Notes: a model not told the origin generated them from the sequence alone. A DNA stretch of 64,000 bases from Cognatilysobacter xinjiangensis (GCF_014651995.1 NZ_BMXY01000004.1:62001-126000); one strand, 5' to 3'. Shown: positions 17,171 through 25,895, counted from the first letter of the stretch. Translations and numbers: made by a program.

Positions 17171-17809
17171 TCAGCGCGCGCAGACGCTCCCGGCGACGGC
17201 TGCATCCACCCGGGCAAGATCGGCGCGGGCCGCGTCGGCACGTTCGGGATCGAAGATCGAGGCCTGCTCGGAGGTGCGTCGCCAGTCGGCCCACGCCGTG
17301 CAGCGCTCGGCCTCGGGGACCGGCTCGCAGCGGTCCTGCACCATCTCGCAGGCCTCCGCCGCGCCGGGCCCGCCGTCGAGGCCGCGCGTGGCCACCGGCG
17401 CGCAGCGCGAGCTTTCGGCGGACGCGCTGTAGTAACGCTCGGCGCTCGAAGTCAGGCAGACGTAGAGCGGCGGCGCGGGGCGGGGTGGCGTGGCCAGCGT
17501 CGTGGCATCGGGCTCGGGGCGAGCGGAGGCCGGCGTACCGGCCGGCCCCGGACTGGCCGTCGTGGCCTGCGGAATTTCGACTACCGGCATCGGCCGCGCG
17601 GGCGCCGCCGCTGTTATCGGCGGCGCGGGTGCCGGCGTGGGCACGGGCAGCACGCGCTTCTGCTGCTTCGTGCCTTTTGGACACTTCGCGTCGTTCTGCA
17701 GCGTCACTGCGCCATCGGCGGCGACGCAGCGGTAGATCACCGTCTGCGCGGTCGATGCCAGCGGCGCCAGCGCGAGCGCCGCCAGCAGCACGCGCGCCGA
17801 CCGCCTCAT
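17171..17809 (-). CDS. exported DUF4124-like protein (second of a paralogous pair)
   Basis: The 212-residue product has a signal peptide (MRRSARVLLAALALAPLAST, cleaved near AQ) and a DUF4124-like opening, VIYRCVAADGAVTLQNDAKCPKG. A Pro/Ala-rich linker follows, then a Cys-containing C-terminal domain (PPLYVCLTSSAERYY, CEMVQDRCEPVPEAERC) with several cysteines that could form disulfides. It resembles the upstream gene product in layout. Its ATG overlaps the stop of that gene (ATGA), so the two are translationally coupled. The function is unknown; periplasmic location is inferred from the signal peptide. Confidence 0.75.
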   Translation of the reverse strand: MRRSARVLLAALALAPLASTAQTVIYRCVAADGAVTLQNDAKCPKGTKQQKRVLPVPTPAPAPPITAAAPARPMPVVEIPQATTASPGPAGTPASARPEPDATTLATPPRPAPPLYVCLTSSAERYYSASAESSRCAPVATRGLDGGPGAAEACEMVQDRCEPVPEAERCTAWADWRRTSEQASIFDPERADAARADLARVDAAVAGSVCAR

Positions 17810-18519
17810 GCGCAGTCCTCGCCGAGGCGCGCGTCGATGCGGCGCTGCTCGCGCTGGATCTCGTCGCGATCGCCCTGCAGCGCGCTGAACCAGCGACGAT
17901 CCAGCGCCTCGCGCCGGTCGCGCAGCAGGTTGCAGACCTCGGCGGCCGGCAACGGCTGGCAGGTATCGCGCACCCAGGTGCCGGCGCCGCCCAGCGCGAC
18001 CGGCGTTCGGTAGCCCGGCCCGCGCCAGCGGCGCCCGGCGTCGGCGCGGATCAGCGTGCCGCCCGCGCGATGCTCGACGCGCGCGCCGTAGCCGCCCTCG
18101 ACCACCGGCGCGCCGACCACGGCGGGATAGCCCAGCGTCCACAGCGGCACCCAGCGCGGATTGCCCTCCGCCGTTTCGCTCGTATAGCGGTCGCCGTCGG
18201 GCGTGGTGCATTCGTAGAGCGGGCGCGGCGCGGTGCGGTAGACCACGCGGGTTGGCGGCAGCACGGCAGCGGCATTACCGCGCTTTGCAGGCGCCGCGGG
18301 CGCGGCGACGACACGCCGCGCCGGTGGATCCGTCGGCCGCAGCATCGAGCGTACTTCCTGGCGCTCGCCGGCCCGGCAGGGCGAATCGCGCAGCGCCAGC
18401 TGGCCGCGCGCATCGGTGCAGCGGTAGATGGTCACCTGCGCGGGCGCCGTCGGCGTGGCCGCAGGTGCGGGCAGGGCCACGGTGCCGGCGATGAGCAGGA
18501 CGGGCAGGAGGCGCGACAT
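17806..18519 (-). CDS. exported DUF4124-like protein (first of a paralogous pair)
   Basis: The 237-residue product has a signal peptide (MSRLLPVLLIAGTVALPAPA) followed by the DUF4124-like segment VTIYRCTDARGQLALRDSPC. A linker with PPTRVVYRTAPRPLYECTTPDGDRY leads to a C-terminal part with paired cysteines (DTCQPLPAAEVC) and a basic helical tail. Layout and motifs parallel those of the downstream gene product (YRC...G...L, PLY.C, C.PVP/C.PLPAAE.C), indicating duplication. The ATG at 18519 gives a normal signal peptide. The function is unknown. Confidence 0.75.
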   Translation of the reverse strand: MSRLLPVLLIAGTVALPAPAATPTAPAQVTIYRCTDARGQLALRDSPCRAGERQEVRSMLRPTDPPARRVVAAPAAPAKRGNAAAVLPPTRVVYRTAPRPLYECTTPDGDRYTSETAEGNPRWVPLWTLGYPAVVGAPVVEGGYGARVEHRAGGTLIRADAGRRWRGPGYRTPVALGGAGTWVRDTCQPLPAAEVCNLLRDRREALDRRWFSALQGDRDEIQREQRRIDARLGEDCA

Positions 18520-18583
18520 GGGCGGATCTTGCGCCGCTGCCCGTGACGGCGGAAGCCGCCCGTCGACCGGCGTTCGCACCGGT

Positions 18584-19144
18584 TCAGCCGCGCAGCACCG
18601 CGCCGGTGACGGCGTCGCGGATGGTCGAGGGCGTTTCGCGGCCGCCCGTCTCGCCCTCGCAGACGCCATCAACCAGCGCCAGCAGCGCGGGCGAGAGGTC
18701 CTCGCGACGACGCGCCGCAGGCTCGCCGGACAGGTTCGCGCTGGTGGACACGATCGGTCCGCCCAGCCGCGCGCACAGCGCCGCGACCACGGGATGCGCA
18801 CTCACCCGCAGCGCGATGCCCGCCTGCCCGCCGGTGACCCACGCGGGCGCCGCGCGCGAGGCCGGTACCACCCAGGTATTCGGGCCGGGCCAGCTGGCGA
18901 ACACGCGTTTGCGGGCTGCGTCGTCGAGTGCCGACCAGTCCGCCACCGCGTCGAACTGCGCGGCATCCGCGCCAACCAGGATCAGCCCCTTTTCCACGGG
19001 GCGACGCTTGATCGCCAGCAGGCGATGCACCGCTTCGCCGTCGAACGGTATGCAGCCCAAGCCCCACACGCCTTCGGTCGGGTAGGCGAGCACGCCGCCT
19101 CGGATCAGCAGCGCGACGGACGTCGGCACGTTCAGCGCCTCCAT
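18584..19144 (-). CDS. tsaC: threonylcarbamoyl-AMP synthase (TsaC/YrdC)
   Basis: TsaC makes threonylcarbamoyl-AMP from threonine, bicarbonate and ATP, the first step of t6A formation at position 37 of ANN-decoding tRNAs. The 186-residue length fits TsaC rather than the longer Sua5. Motifs include LIRGGVLAYPTEGVWGLGC near the N-terminus, AIKRRPVEKGLIL (the conserved KRxxxKG segment), PGPNTWVVPA, and STSANLSGEPA near residues 140-150. Its ATG shares one base with the stop of the upstream CSD/DUF1294 gene, so the two are likely coupled. Identification is secure. Confidence 0.95.
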   Translation of the reverse strand: MEALNVPTSVALLIRGGVLAYPTEGVWGLGCIPFDGEAVHRLLAIKRRPVEKGLILVGADAAQFDAVADWSALDDAARKRVFASWPGPNTWVVPASRAAPAWVTGGQAGIALRVSAHPVVAALCARLGGPIVSTSANLSGEPAARRREDLSPALLALVDGVCEGETGGRETPSTIRDAVTGAVLRG

Positions 19145-19749
19145 CAGCCCGGCCACGCGCCCTTGTGGCGCATCACCGCGAATGCGACGAGCCCGGCGAG
19201 ATTGAGCACGATGGTCGCGACGTACGTGCCGACGAACTCGTCCTTGCTGCGCTTGTGCTGGAAATGCTGCTGCGCGAACGCTGCGCCCGGCCAGCCGCCG
19301 ACCAGCGCGAGCCCGTGCAGCGTGCTCTCCGGCGTGCGCCGGCCACCGCGCTGCGCGGCCGCCTTGTCGCCGAGGTAGACGAAATACAGCACCGCGCTGG
19401 CCGCGGCGTACACGCCGGCCACCTTCCACGGCAGCAGGCCGATCGCACAGGCGGCGGGCAATGCGAGCGCGAACAGCGCGGCGAAACCGGTTGCCCGGAA
19501 CGGCTTCGTGCGGCGCGGCGGCGGCGCGACGGGCGCGGGCGCATCGGCGAAGCGCACCGCGACCGCATTGCGGCGGCCGCGGCCGTCGACCTCCACCACG
19601 TAGTTCAGCAGGTCGCCATCGACCGGGCGCCGGTGCGCGCGGGCGAATGCGCGGATGTGCACGAAGGCGCGCTCGCCGCCGCCGTTCGGCGTGACGAAGC
19701 CGAACCCGCGCGCGTCGTTCCAGTCGTGCAGGCGTCCACTCCAGCGCAT
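19144..19749 (-). CDS. cold-shock domain plus DUF1294 membrane protein
   Basis: The 201-residue product joins an N-terminal cold-shock-like domain (about 1-68) to a C-terminal DUF1294 domain. The first carries GRLHDWNDARGFGFV and AFVHIRAF, the RNP-type nucleic-acid-binding strands. The second has membrane segments around FAALFALALPAACAIGLLP and VAGVYAAASAVLYFVYLGDK and the signature LHGLALVGGWPGAAFAQQ.FQHKR.K. The combination is common in proteobacteria but its role is unknown; RNA binding at the membrane is inferred. It lies between topA and tsaC on the same strand, 10 bp after topA. Confidence 0.9.
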   Translation of the reverse strand: MRWSGRLHDWNDARGFGFVTPNGGGERAFVHIRAFARAHRRPVDGDLLNYVVEVDGRGRRNAVAVRFADAPAPVAPPPRRTKPFRATGFAALFALALPAACAIGLLPWKVAGVYAAASAVLYFVYLGDKAAAQRGGRRTPESTLHGLALVGGWPGAAFAQQHFQHKRSKDEFVGTYVATIVLNLAGLVAFAVMRHKGAWPG

Positions 19750-19759
19750 GCCGGCTCCG

Positions 19760-22270
19760 TCAGAACGGCGCGTCGTCCGCCTCGACGGCGCGCGTCGAAG
19801 CCTTCTTCGCTACGGCCTTCTTCGCCACCGTCTTCGATGCCGCCTTCTTGCCCGTCACCTTCTTCGCGGCTTTCTTCACCGCCTTCTTGGCGACCTTCTT
19901 CGTCGCGGCCTTCTTCGCCGGCTTGTCCGCCGTCTTCTTCGCCGCGACCTTCTTGGCCGCCTTCTTCATGAACTTCGCGCGCATCGGCTTGCCGGTCGCT
20001 TCCATCATCGCCTGCGCTTCCTCGAGCGTCAGCGATGCCGGATCGCGGTCCTTCGGGATGCGCCCGTTCATGCGGCCATCGGACAGGTACGGCCCGAAGC
20101 GCCCGTTGAGCACCTGCAGGTCGATTCCGTCCCACTGCTTGATGATGCGGTTGCGCGCGATCTCTTCCTTCTGCTCGATCAGCTCGACCGCGCGCTCGAA
20201 GCCGATCGCATACGGATCGTCTTCCTTCGCCAGCGAGGCATACGTGCTGCCGCGCTTGGCGAACGCGCCGAAGCGGCCGATGCCGACGGTGACCTTCTCG
20301 CCGTTGCTCTCGCCCAGGTCGCGCGGCAGCTTGAACAGCTCCAGCGCGTCCTCCAGCGAGATCGAATAGATGCTCTGGCCCGGGCGCAGCGAGGCGAACT
20401 GCGGCTTCTCCTCATCCTCGCTGGTGCCGATCTGCACCAGCGGGCCGAACTTGCCGATGCGCGCGCTCACCGGGCGGCCCGACTTCGGATCGTCGCCGAG
20501 CACGCGCACGCTACCCGCGTCGGTGCGGTCGATGTTGTCCTTCTTGTCGTCGACGAGCGTCTTGAAGGACTTCCAGAAACGCTCCATCAGCGGCACCCAG
20601 TCCTCCTCGCCGCGGCTTACCGCGTCGAGCTCGTCCTCGAGCTTGGCGGTGAAGTCGTAGTCGACGTACTGGGTGAAGTGCGCGGACAGGAACTTGCTCA
20701 CCGCGCGCCCGACGTCGGTCGGCCGGAAACGGCGGTTCTCGAGCTCGACGTACTTGCGCGCCTGCAGCGTGCCGATGATCGACGCGTACGTCGACGGGCG
20801 GCCGATGCCGTATTCCTCGAGCGCCTTCACCAGCGAGGCTTCGGAGAAGCGCGGCGGCGGCTCGGTGAAGTGCTGGTCGGCGACGACGCGGTTGAGCGGC
20901 AGGCGATCGCCCGTCTTCATCGCCGGCAGCTTGCGGCCTTCCTCGTCGTCCTCCGCGCTCTTCGTGTCCTTGCCTTCCTCGTAGACGGCGAGGAAACCGG
21001 GATCGACGATCGTCGTGCCGGAGACGCGGAATGAATGCTCGCTGCCCGCGGCCAGGTCGACGCTCACGGTGTTCATCGTCGCCGGCACCATCTGCGAGGC
21101 CACCGCGCGCTTCCAGATCAGTTCGTACAGGCGGCGTTCGTCGTCGGGCAGGTACTTCGCCACCGACGCCGGCGTGCGCAGCGCGGAGCTGGGGCGGATC
21201 GCCTCGTGGGCTTCCTGCGCGTTCTTCGATTTGGTCGTGTAGGTGTTCGGCTTGTCCGGGACGGCGCGCGTGCCGAAGTCGCGTGCGATCACGTCGCGGA
21301 TCTCGACGATCGCGTCCTGCGACAGGTTCACCGAGTCGGTACGCATGTAGGTGATCAGGCCGACGGTGCCTTCGGCGCCGATGGGCAGGCCTTCATACAG
21401 CTTCTGCGCGACCTGCATCGTGCGGCGCGTGGTGAAGCCGAGCTTGCGCGCGGCCTCCTGCTGCAGCGTCGAGGTGATGAACGGCGGCGACGGGCGACGC
21501 TTGCGCTCCTTGCTGGTCACGTCGGTGACCTGCAGCATGCCGGCGGCGTCGCGAACGATGCGGTCGCGCGCGGCATGCGCGTCGGTTTCGTTGGTCAGGG
21601 TGAACTGCTCGACCTTCTTCCCGTCGAGCTTCGTCAGCTTGGCGTTGAACTGCTGCGACGGATGCGCGACCTCGCCCTCGATCGTCCAGTACTCGCGGGC
21701 GACGAAGGCTTCGATCTCCTCCTCGCGCTCGACGATCATGCGTAGCGCCGGCGACTGCACGCGGCCCGCGGACAGCCCGCGCTGGACCTTGCGCCACAGC
21801 ACGGGCGAGAGGTTGAAGCCCACCAGGTAGTCCAGCGCGCGGCGCGCCTGCTGCGCGTCGACCAGCGGCTCGGCGATCGCGCGCGGGCGGGTCATCGCCT
21901 CCTTGATCGCGCGCGGGGTGATCTCGGTGAACACCACGCGCTCGAGCGAGCGGTCCTTGAGCAGCCCGCGCTCCTTCAGGATCTCCGCGATATGCCAGCT
22001 GATCGCCTCGCCCTCGCGGTCCGGGTCGGTCGCCAGGTAGAGGTGCTCGGCGCCCTTGGCAGCCTTGGCGATCGCGTCGACGTGCTTCTCGTTCTTGTCG
22101 ATGAGCTCGTAGCGCATGGCGAAGCCGCGCTCGGGATCGACCGCGCCCTCCTTGGGGACAAGGTCGCGCACATGGCCATAGGAGGCGAGGACGGTGAAGT
22201 CCTTGCCGAGGTACTTGTTGATCGTCTTGGCCTTGGCGGGCGACTCGACGATGAGGAGGTTCTTGGCCAT
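19760..22270 (-). CDS. topA: DNA topoisomerase I (type IA) with lysine-rich tail
   Basis: TopA relaxes negative supercoils by single-strand passage. The 836-residue protein begins with the TOPRIM domain (LLIVESPAKAKTI, acidic DPDREGEA) and has the active-site Tyr Y308 in ITYMRTDS, plus the GRVQSPALR segment. After the core there are no zinc-finger cysteine clusters. Instead come repeated TopA-C units marked by IGKFGP, IGRFGA and NGRFGPYL, and a tail of roughly 60 residues built of AKK/KKA repeats resembling histone H1. The lysine tail probably binds DNA non-specifically. The ATG at 22270 gives the standard MAKNLLIVESPAKAK start. A consensus TTGACA lies upstream on this strand (22423-22428). 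Confidence 0.97.
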   Translation of the reverse strand: MAKNLLIVESPAKAKTINKYLGKDFTVLASYGHVRDLVPKEGAVDPERGFAMRYELIDKNEKHVDAIAKAAKGAEHLYLATDPDREGEAISWHIAEILKERGLLKDRSLERVVFTEITPRAIKEAMTRPRAIAEPLVDAQQARRALDYLVGFNLSPVLWRKVQRGLSAGRVQSPALRMIVEREEEIEAFVAREYWTIEGEVAHPSQQFNAKLTKLDGKKVEQFTLTNETDAHAARDRIVRDAAGMLQVTDVTSKERKRRPSPPFITSTLQQEAARKLGFTTRRTMQVAQKLYEGLPIGAEGTVGLITYMRTDSVNLSQDAIVEIRDVIARDFGTRAVPDKPNTYTTKSKNAQEAHEAIRPSSALRTPASVAKYLPDDERRLYELIWKRAVASQMVPATMNTVSVDLAAGSEHSFRVSGTTIVDPGFLAVYEEGKDTKSAEDDEEGRKLPAMKTGDRLPLNRVVADQHFTEPPPRFSEASLVKALEEYGIGRPSTYASIIGTLQARKYVELENRRFRPTDVGRAVSKFLSAHFTQYVDYDFTAKLEDELDAVSRGEEDWVPLMERFWKSFKTLVDDKKDNIDRTDAGSVRVLGDDPKSGRPVSARIGKFGPLVQIGTSEDEEKPQFASLRPGQSIYSISLEDALELFKLPRDLGESNGEKVTVGIGRFGAFAKRGSTYASLAKEDDPYAIGFERAVELIEQKEEIARNRIIKQWDGIDLQVLNGRFGPYLSDGRMNGRIPKDRDPASLTLEEAQAMMEATGKPMRAKFMKKAAKKVAAKKTADKPAKKAATKKVAKKAVKKAAKKVTGKKAASKTVAKKAVAKKASTRAVEADDAPF

Positions 22271-22356
22271 GGGGGCACCAAAGGGGCGGGTGGCCCGGAA
22301 TCCGGTCGCGCGAAGGGTCCGCGCTAGCGTGAAAAAGGGACGTGGAAAAGCGGCGA

Positions 22357-22380
22357 CGCCCGCGGAAGGGTCCGCGGGCG
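22357..22380 (-). terminator. GC-rich hairpin between the RDD gene and topA
   Basis: A perfect 10-bp stem (CGCCCGCGGA with TCCGCGGGCG) encloses a 4-nt loop. Read on the minus strand, a TTTT run begins 7 nt after the stem and a second T run follows. It could act as a terminator for the upstream RDD gene, or lie in the topA leader. The T tract is further from the stem than usual, so the call is moderate. Confidence 0.45.
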
Positions 22381-22388
22381 TGGCGTGC

Positions 22389-22428
22389 ACTATATCTAGT
22401 GTCATCACGCGGCGGTCGGGGCTGTCAA
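22389..22428 (-). promoter_or_regulatory. topA: candidate topA promoter region
   Basis: On the minus strand a perfect TTGACA (22423-22428) is followed by GACACT 19 bp later, and by TATAGT (22389-22394) 28 bp later. The latter lies in a near-palindrome containing the rare CTAG tetranucleotide. Either TTGACA with the weak GACACT, or TATAGT alone, could be used. The region lies between the RDD gene stop (22453) and the topA ATG (22270). Confidence 0.4.
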
Positions 22429-22452
22429 GCCGGGGCCGCTGCGCGGGGCAGG

Positions 22453-23391
22453 CTATCGGCCCATGCCGGCGCCCAGTGCGGTGATGAAGAAGCCGATCAG
22501 GAGGATGTAGCCCACGACGAACAGAGCCGAGATGCAGAGGATGACGATGGTCACCGTGCCCAGTTCGTGTCGCTGACGCTCCGGATGCGCTGTGAAGGCC
22601 CATTTGTCCACCACCAGCGTGCTGCAGAGCATGTCGTGCAGGGCGCGCTTGCGGTCGGTGAAGCCGGCCATCATCAGGCCGATGCCGAGCGGGATGCTGG
22701 ACAGGATCAGGCCGAAGTACCGGCCGAAGCCGCGCCAGAACGAGATGTGTCCGCCGTGCTCGTCGGTGACCTTGATACCGACCGCCATCTTGCCCAGCGA
22801 CGCCTGGTTGGCCGAGGCATGGAAGAAGCCGTAGTAGACGGCCGCCAGCACCAGCGGCGACAGGTACATCACCAGAACGCCCAGGATGCCGGCGCCGGTC
22901 GCGAACATCTCCGAAGGATTGCTGCTCACGGCCGCCATGCCGCCGAAAACCACGCCCGCGACGACCATCTGCACGGCGAATCCCGCGATGCCGACGATGA
23001 AGCTGTCGATCGTGTACGCCGCGAAGCGCTTCCAGAAGCCGGCATATACCACCTCGCCGTCGGTCACCGCCGATGCGTAGCCGTGACCCAGGGCCGCCGA
23101 CGGTGCGGAATAGGGCGAGGCCGGCTGCACGCGCTCGACGACTTCGTAGGGATTGCCACCGCCCGGCGTGTCATCGCGGGCGATGGCGAAACTGGCACGG
23201 GCGGGCGTGGCGACGGGGCCGCCGAGCACCTCGGCCATCACCTCGCGCCAGGGCTTCCAGTCCGGCATGCCTTCGCGCCAGACCAGGATCTCCGGCGCGA
23301 GCTGGCCGTTGTTGTGGAGCAGCTCGAGGTCGCTGGCGGCGACCGGGCCGAGGCGGTTGCGCTGCGTATCGCTGTAGTACCAGGCGGTCAT
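22453..23391 (-). CDS. GYF_2 plus RDD domain membrane protein
   Basis: The 312-residue protein starts with a GYF_2-type domain (WYYSDTQRNRLGPV, then LVWREGMPDWKPW; about residues 1-50). A short linker leads to an RDD domain with about five membrane segments, marked by YAGFWKRFAAYTIDSFI, GKMAVGIKVTD and FTDRKRALHDML. RDD proteins are poorly characterised membrane proteins, some linked to transport. The GYF_2 module is presumed to bind proline-rich partners. The upstream gene on the same strand, 4 bp away, also starts with a GYF_2 domain and a Pro-rich linker, suggesting a joint function. Confidence 0.88.
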   Translation of the reverse strand: MTAWYYSDTQRNRLGPVAASDLELLHNNGQLAPEILVWREGMPDWKPWREVMAEVLGGPVATPARASFAIARDDTPGGGNPYEVVERVQPASPYSAPSAALGHGYASAVTDGEVVYAGFWKRFAAYTIDSFIVGIAGFAVQMVVAGVVFGGMAAVSSNPSEMFATGAGILGVLVMYLSPLVLAAVYYGFFHASANQASLGKMAVGIKVTDEHGGHISFWRGFGRYFGLILSSIPLGIGLMMAGFTDRKRALHDMLCSTLVVDKWAFTAHPERQRHELGTVTIVILCISALFVVGYILLIGFFITALGAGMGR

Positions 23392-23395
23392 GGCG

Positions 23396-24124
23396 TCATT
23401 CGTCTCCGGAACGGCATTGCATGCGTCGATAGCGGTCGGGCAGGTCGCCGCCGGTGCAGTCCCAGGGCTGGCCCGTGGTGGCGGGTGCTGCGTACACGAG
23501 GGTTTTGCCGTCGACCTTCGGATGCACGCCCTGCAGGGTGATGCGGAAGGCGCAGCGGGCGCCGTCGACTTCGCCGAAGTCGATGCCGTCGGCGGCTTCG
23601 ATGCCGGCCTCGTCCGCGTCGTCCGGGCAGCGGCCGAGGCGCGCCTGCGCGGCCTCGACGTGCGGCGCGATCGCGGCGGCGCGCACGTCCGCCGCGGCCG
23701 CGACCTTGGCGCGGATCGTGTACTCCTGATAGGCCGGCAGCGCGATCGCGGCGAGGATGCCGAGCGTCGGCACGGCCAGCGCCCCCACGACGATCAGCGC
23801 GATCAGGCAGCCCGACATGCCGCGCTTCGGCGGCGGCGCCGGACGCGCGTAGCCGGCCGGGCCGCGGGCGGGCGACGCGGCGTAGGCGGGCGTCGTCGAC
23901 ACCGGCGCGCCGGGCGGCAACGGGGGCGGCAGGCGGGTATCGGGCGTCACCGACAGCAGGTCGAGCTCCTCGCCCACGCGATCCAGCGGCTGCCATTCGC
24001 GCAGGCCGTCGCGCCACACCAGCGTGTCCAGCTGGATGCGGCGGTCGCGGTAACGGTTGCGCAGTTCTTCGGCCGACAACGGCCCGACGCGACCCTGTGC
24101 CGGGTCGTGGTAGTACCAGTCCAA
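23396..24124 (-). CDS. GYF_2 domain protein with type IV pilin-like C-terminal part
   Basis: The 242-residue product begins with a GYF_2 domain (DWYYHDPAQGRVGPLSAEEL, LVWRDGLREWQPL; about 1-55). A Pro-rich linker (PPPLPPGAP, ARPAPPPKRG) leads to a hydrophobic helix (CLIALIVVGALAVPTLGILAAIALPAYQEYTIRAKV, about 105-140). That helix resembles the N-terminal alpha helix of type IV pilins, including the ALPAYQEY motif. The remaining about 100 residues contain Cys pairs (GRCPDD, ARCAF, WDCTGG, RMQC) as in pilin globular domains. A canonical prepilin peptidase site is not evident because the helix is internal. The RDD/GYF_2 gene follows 4 bp later. The function is unknown. Confidence 0.82.
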   Translation of the reverse strand: MDWYYHDPAQGRVGPLSAEELRNRYRDRRIQLDTLVWRDGLREWQPLDRVGEELDLLSVTPDTRLPPPLPPGAPVSTTPAYAASPARGPAGYARPAPPPKRGMSGCLIALIVVGALAVPTLGILAAIALPAYQEYTIRAKVAAAADVRAAAIAPHVEAAQARLGRCPDDADEAGIEAADGIDFGEVDGARCAFRITLQGVHPKVDGKTLVYAAPATTGQPWDCTGGDLPDRYRRMQCRSGDE

Positions 24125-24166
24125 ATCGATCCCCCGGACGAGGGCCTCTCCCCAGAGGCCTGCCGC

Positions 24167-24655
24167 CTAATGTACCGGCTCAGCCTCGTCGTCGAACATC
24201 TGCGTCTGCATCCAGGCGTACGCGGCCTCGCTGCCGGGCTGGTTGAACAGCACCATCAGCACGACCCACTTGAGGTCGTCGAGGTCGATGCGCTCCTGCT
24301 CCAGCGCCAGCGCGCGGTCGAGCACCAGCTCGCGCTGGCCGGCGTCGAGCACGCCGTGCTGCTCGAGGAACATCAGGAAGCCGCGCGCGTCGGTGTCGAG
24401 TTTCTCGACCTCGGCGGCGGCGAACACGCGCACGGGGCCGCCGGCCCGCGCGGGCTGCGGCGCAGCGCGCGACTGCGCCAGCGCGTCCAGCCAGTCGAAG
24501 GCCTTGTGGATCTCGTCGGCCGAGAACCCGGCCTCGGTCAGTTCGGCGAGCAGCGTCGAGCCCTGCCGCGCCTCTGCGTCGGCAGGCAGGTCGGTGTCGT
24601 CGTCGAGGACGTGTTCGAAGAGATAGAGCAGTACGTCGAGGATGCTTTCTTTCAT
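24167..24655 (-). CDS. smg: DUF494 family protein Smg
   Basis: The 162-residue acidic cytoplasmic protein matches Smg/DUF494: [20 protein letters not shown] at the N-terminus, [18 protein letters not shown] in the middle, and [24 protein letters not shown] near the C-terminus. In E. coli smg lies next to dprA, and here it directly follows dprA on the same strand (70 bp gap). The molecular function is unknown. The ATG at 24655 is preceded by GAGGG. Confidence 0.93.
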   Translation of the reverse strand: MKESILDVLLYLFEHVLDDDTDLPADAEARQGSTLLAELTEAGFSADEIHKAFDWLDALAQSRAAPQPARAGGPVRVFAAAEVEKLDTDARGFLMFLEQHGVLDAGQRELVLDRALALEQERIDLDDLKWVVLMVLFNQPGSEAAYAWMQTQMFDDEAEPVH

Positions 24656-24725
24656 TTCCCTCGGCCTGCGCCGCCGGGCGGCGCGGTGGGTCCGGACCCC
24701 GTTTCGCGAGGGAGCAGCCGGGACT

Positions 24726-25847
24726 TCACGCCACGCGGAAGAACCGTCCGTGCTGCTGGGCCACGCGACCCTCCAGCTCCATCACCAGCAGCATGGAGGA
24801 CAGCCTGGAGGGCGTCAATCCGGTGCGCTCGATGAGCTGGTCCATATCCGTGGGGTCGAAGCCGAGCACTTTCCACAAAACCTCGTGGTCGGACCCCGGC
24901 ATCGCGGCATCGTTGCTGGCCGTCCATTCATCCGCGGCCGGCGCCGGACGATCGAGCTCGCGGCGGTGCGCGGCGGCTTCCTCGGCGGCGGCCGCGCCCA
25001 GTTGCTCGATGACGTCTTCGGGCGACTGCACCAGCGTGGCGCCGTCGCGGATCAGCCGGTGGCAGCCTCGCGCCAGCGGATTGCGGATCGAGCCGGGCAG
25101 GGCGAACACCTCGCGGCCCGCATCGGCGGCCAGGCGCGCGGTGATCATCGCGCCCGAGCGCTCGGCCGCCTCGACGACGACTGTCCCGAGGCACAGCGCG
25201 GCCAGCAGGCGGTTGCGGCTGGGAAAGTGCTCGCGGCGCGGGCCGGTACCGGGCAGGTGCTCGGTGACCAGCGCGCCCGCCTCGGCGATGCGGCGGTGCA
25301 GCTCGGTGTTCGAGCGCGGGTAGACGACGTCCGGCCCGGTGCCGAGCACCGCCACGGTGCCGCCATCCACGGCGAGCGTGGCGGCATGCGCGGCGGCGTC
25401 GATGCCCGCGGCCAGCCCACTGCCGACCACGAAGCCGGCGCGGGCGAAGGCGCGTGCGAACTCGGCGGCGTGTTCGCGCCCGGCCGGCGTCGGGCCGCGG
25501 CTGCCGACCACCGCGATCGCCGGTCGCCACAGCAGCGCGGGGTCGCCGGCGACGCAGAGCGCCAGCGGCGGGCTGGCGGCATGACGCAGCGCCGGCGGGT
25601 AGTCGGGATCGTTGAAGGCAAGCAGGCGATGGCCGGGCGCCGCCAGCCAGCGCGAAACCGCGTCGAGCATCGTCGCGTCCGGGCGCCGCAGCGCGGCGGC
25701 CTGCGCGCCGCTTACGCCACTGGCCGACCACAGCGACGGGTCGCGCAGCGCGGCCCGCGCATTGCCGGCGGCTTCCAGCAGCGCCCGCCGCGGGGCCAGC
25801 GGGCCGCCGGCGGCGATCAGGGTGGCGAGGGCGAGGGCGTCGGACAT
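24726..25847 (-). CDS. dprA: DNA-processing protein DprA
   Basis: DprA binds incoming single-stranded DNA during natural transformation and loads RecA. The 373-residue protein has an N-terminal SAM-like helical region, then the extended Rossmann fold with [56 protein letters not shown] and [32 protein letters not shown]-terminal winged helix follows ([21 protein letters not shown], about 305-370). All conserved blocks are present, so the gene looks intact. It lies between the LysM gene and smg, the arrangement seen in pseudomonads and xanthomonads. Confidence 0.96.
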   Translation of the reverse strand: MSDALALATLIAAGGPLAPRRALLEAAGNARAALRDPSLWSASGVSGAQAAALRRPDATMLDAVSRWLAAPGHRLLAFNDPDYPPALRHAASPPLALCVAGDPALLWRPAIAVVGSRGPTPAGREHAAEFARAFARAGFVVGSGLAAGIDAAAHAATLAVDGGTVAVLGTGPDVVYPRSNTELHRRIAEAGALVTEHLPGTGPRREHFPSRNRLLAALCLGTVVVEAAERSGAMITARLAADAGREVFALPGSIRNPLARGCHRLIRDGATLVQSPEDVIEQLGAAAAEEAAAHRRELDRPAPAADEWTASNDAAMPGSDHEVLWKVLGFDPTDMDQLIERTGLTPSRLSSMLLVMELEGRVAQQHGRFFRVA

Positions 25848-25871
25848 GCGCCCAGCCTCGCCCCGAAACGA

Positions 25872-25895
25872 CGACGGCGCCCTCGGGCGCCGTCG
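25872..25895 (-). terminator. hairpin after the LysM gene
   Basis: CGACGGCGCCC and GGGCGCCGTCG pair perfectly over 11 bp around a 2-nt centre. Read on the minus strand it lies 27 bp after the LysM gene stop and is followed by a short TTT only 5 nt after the stem. The weak T tract makes termination plausible rather than certain. Confidence 0.5.

Noticed and set aside
24656-24725. GC-rich inverted repeats between dprA and smg as a terminator
   Set aside because: No T tract follows on the minus strand, and dprA-smg is a conserved co-transcribed pair.
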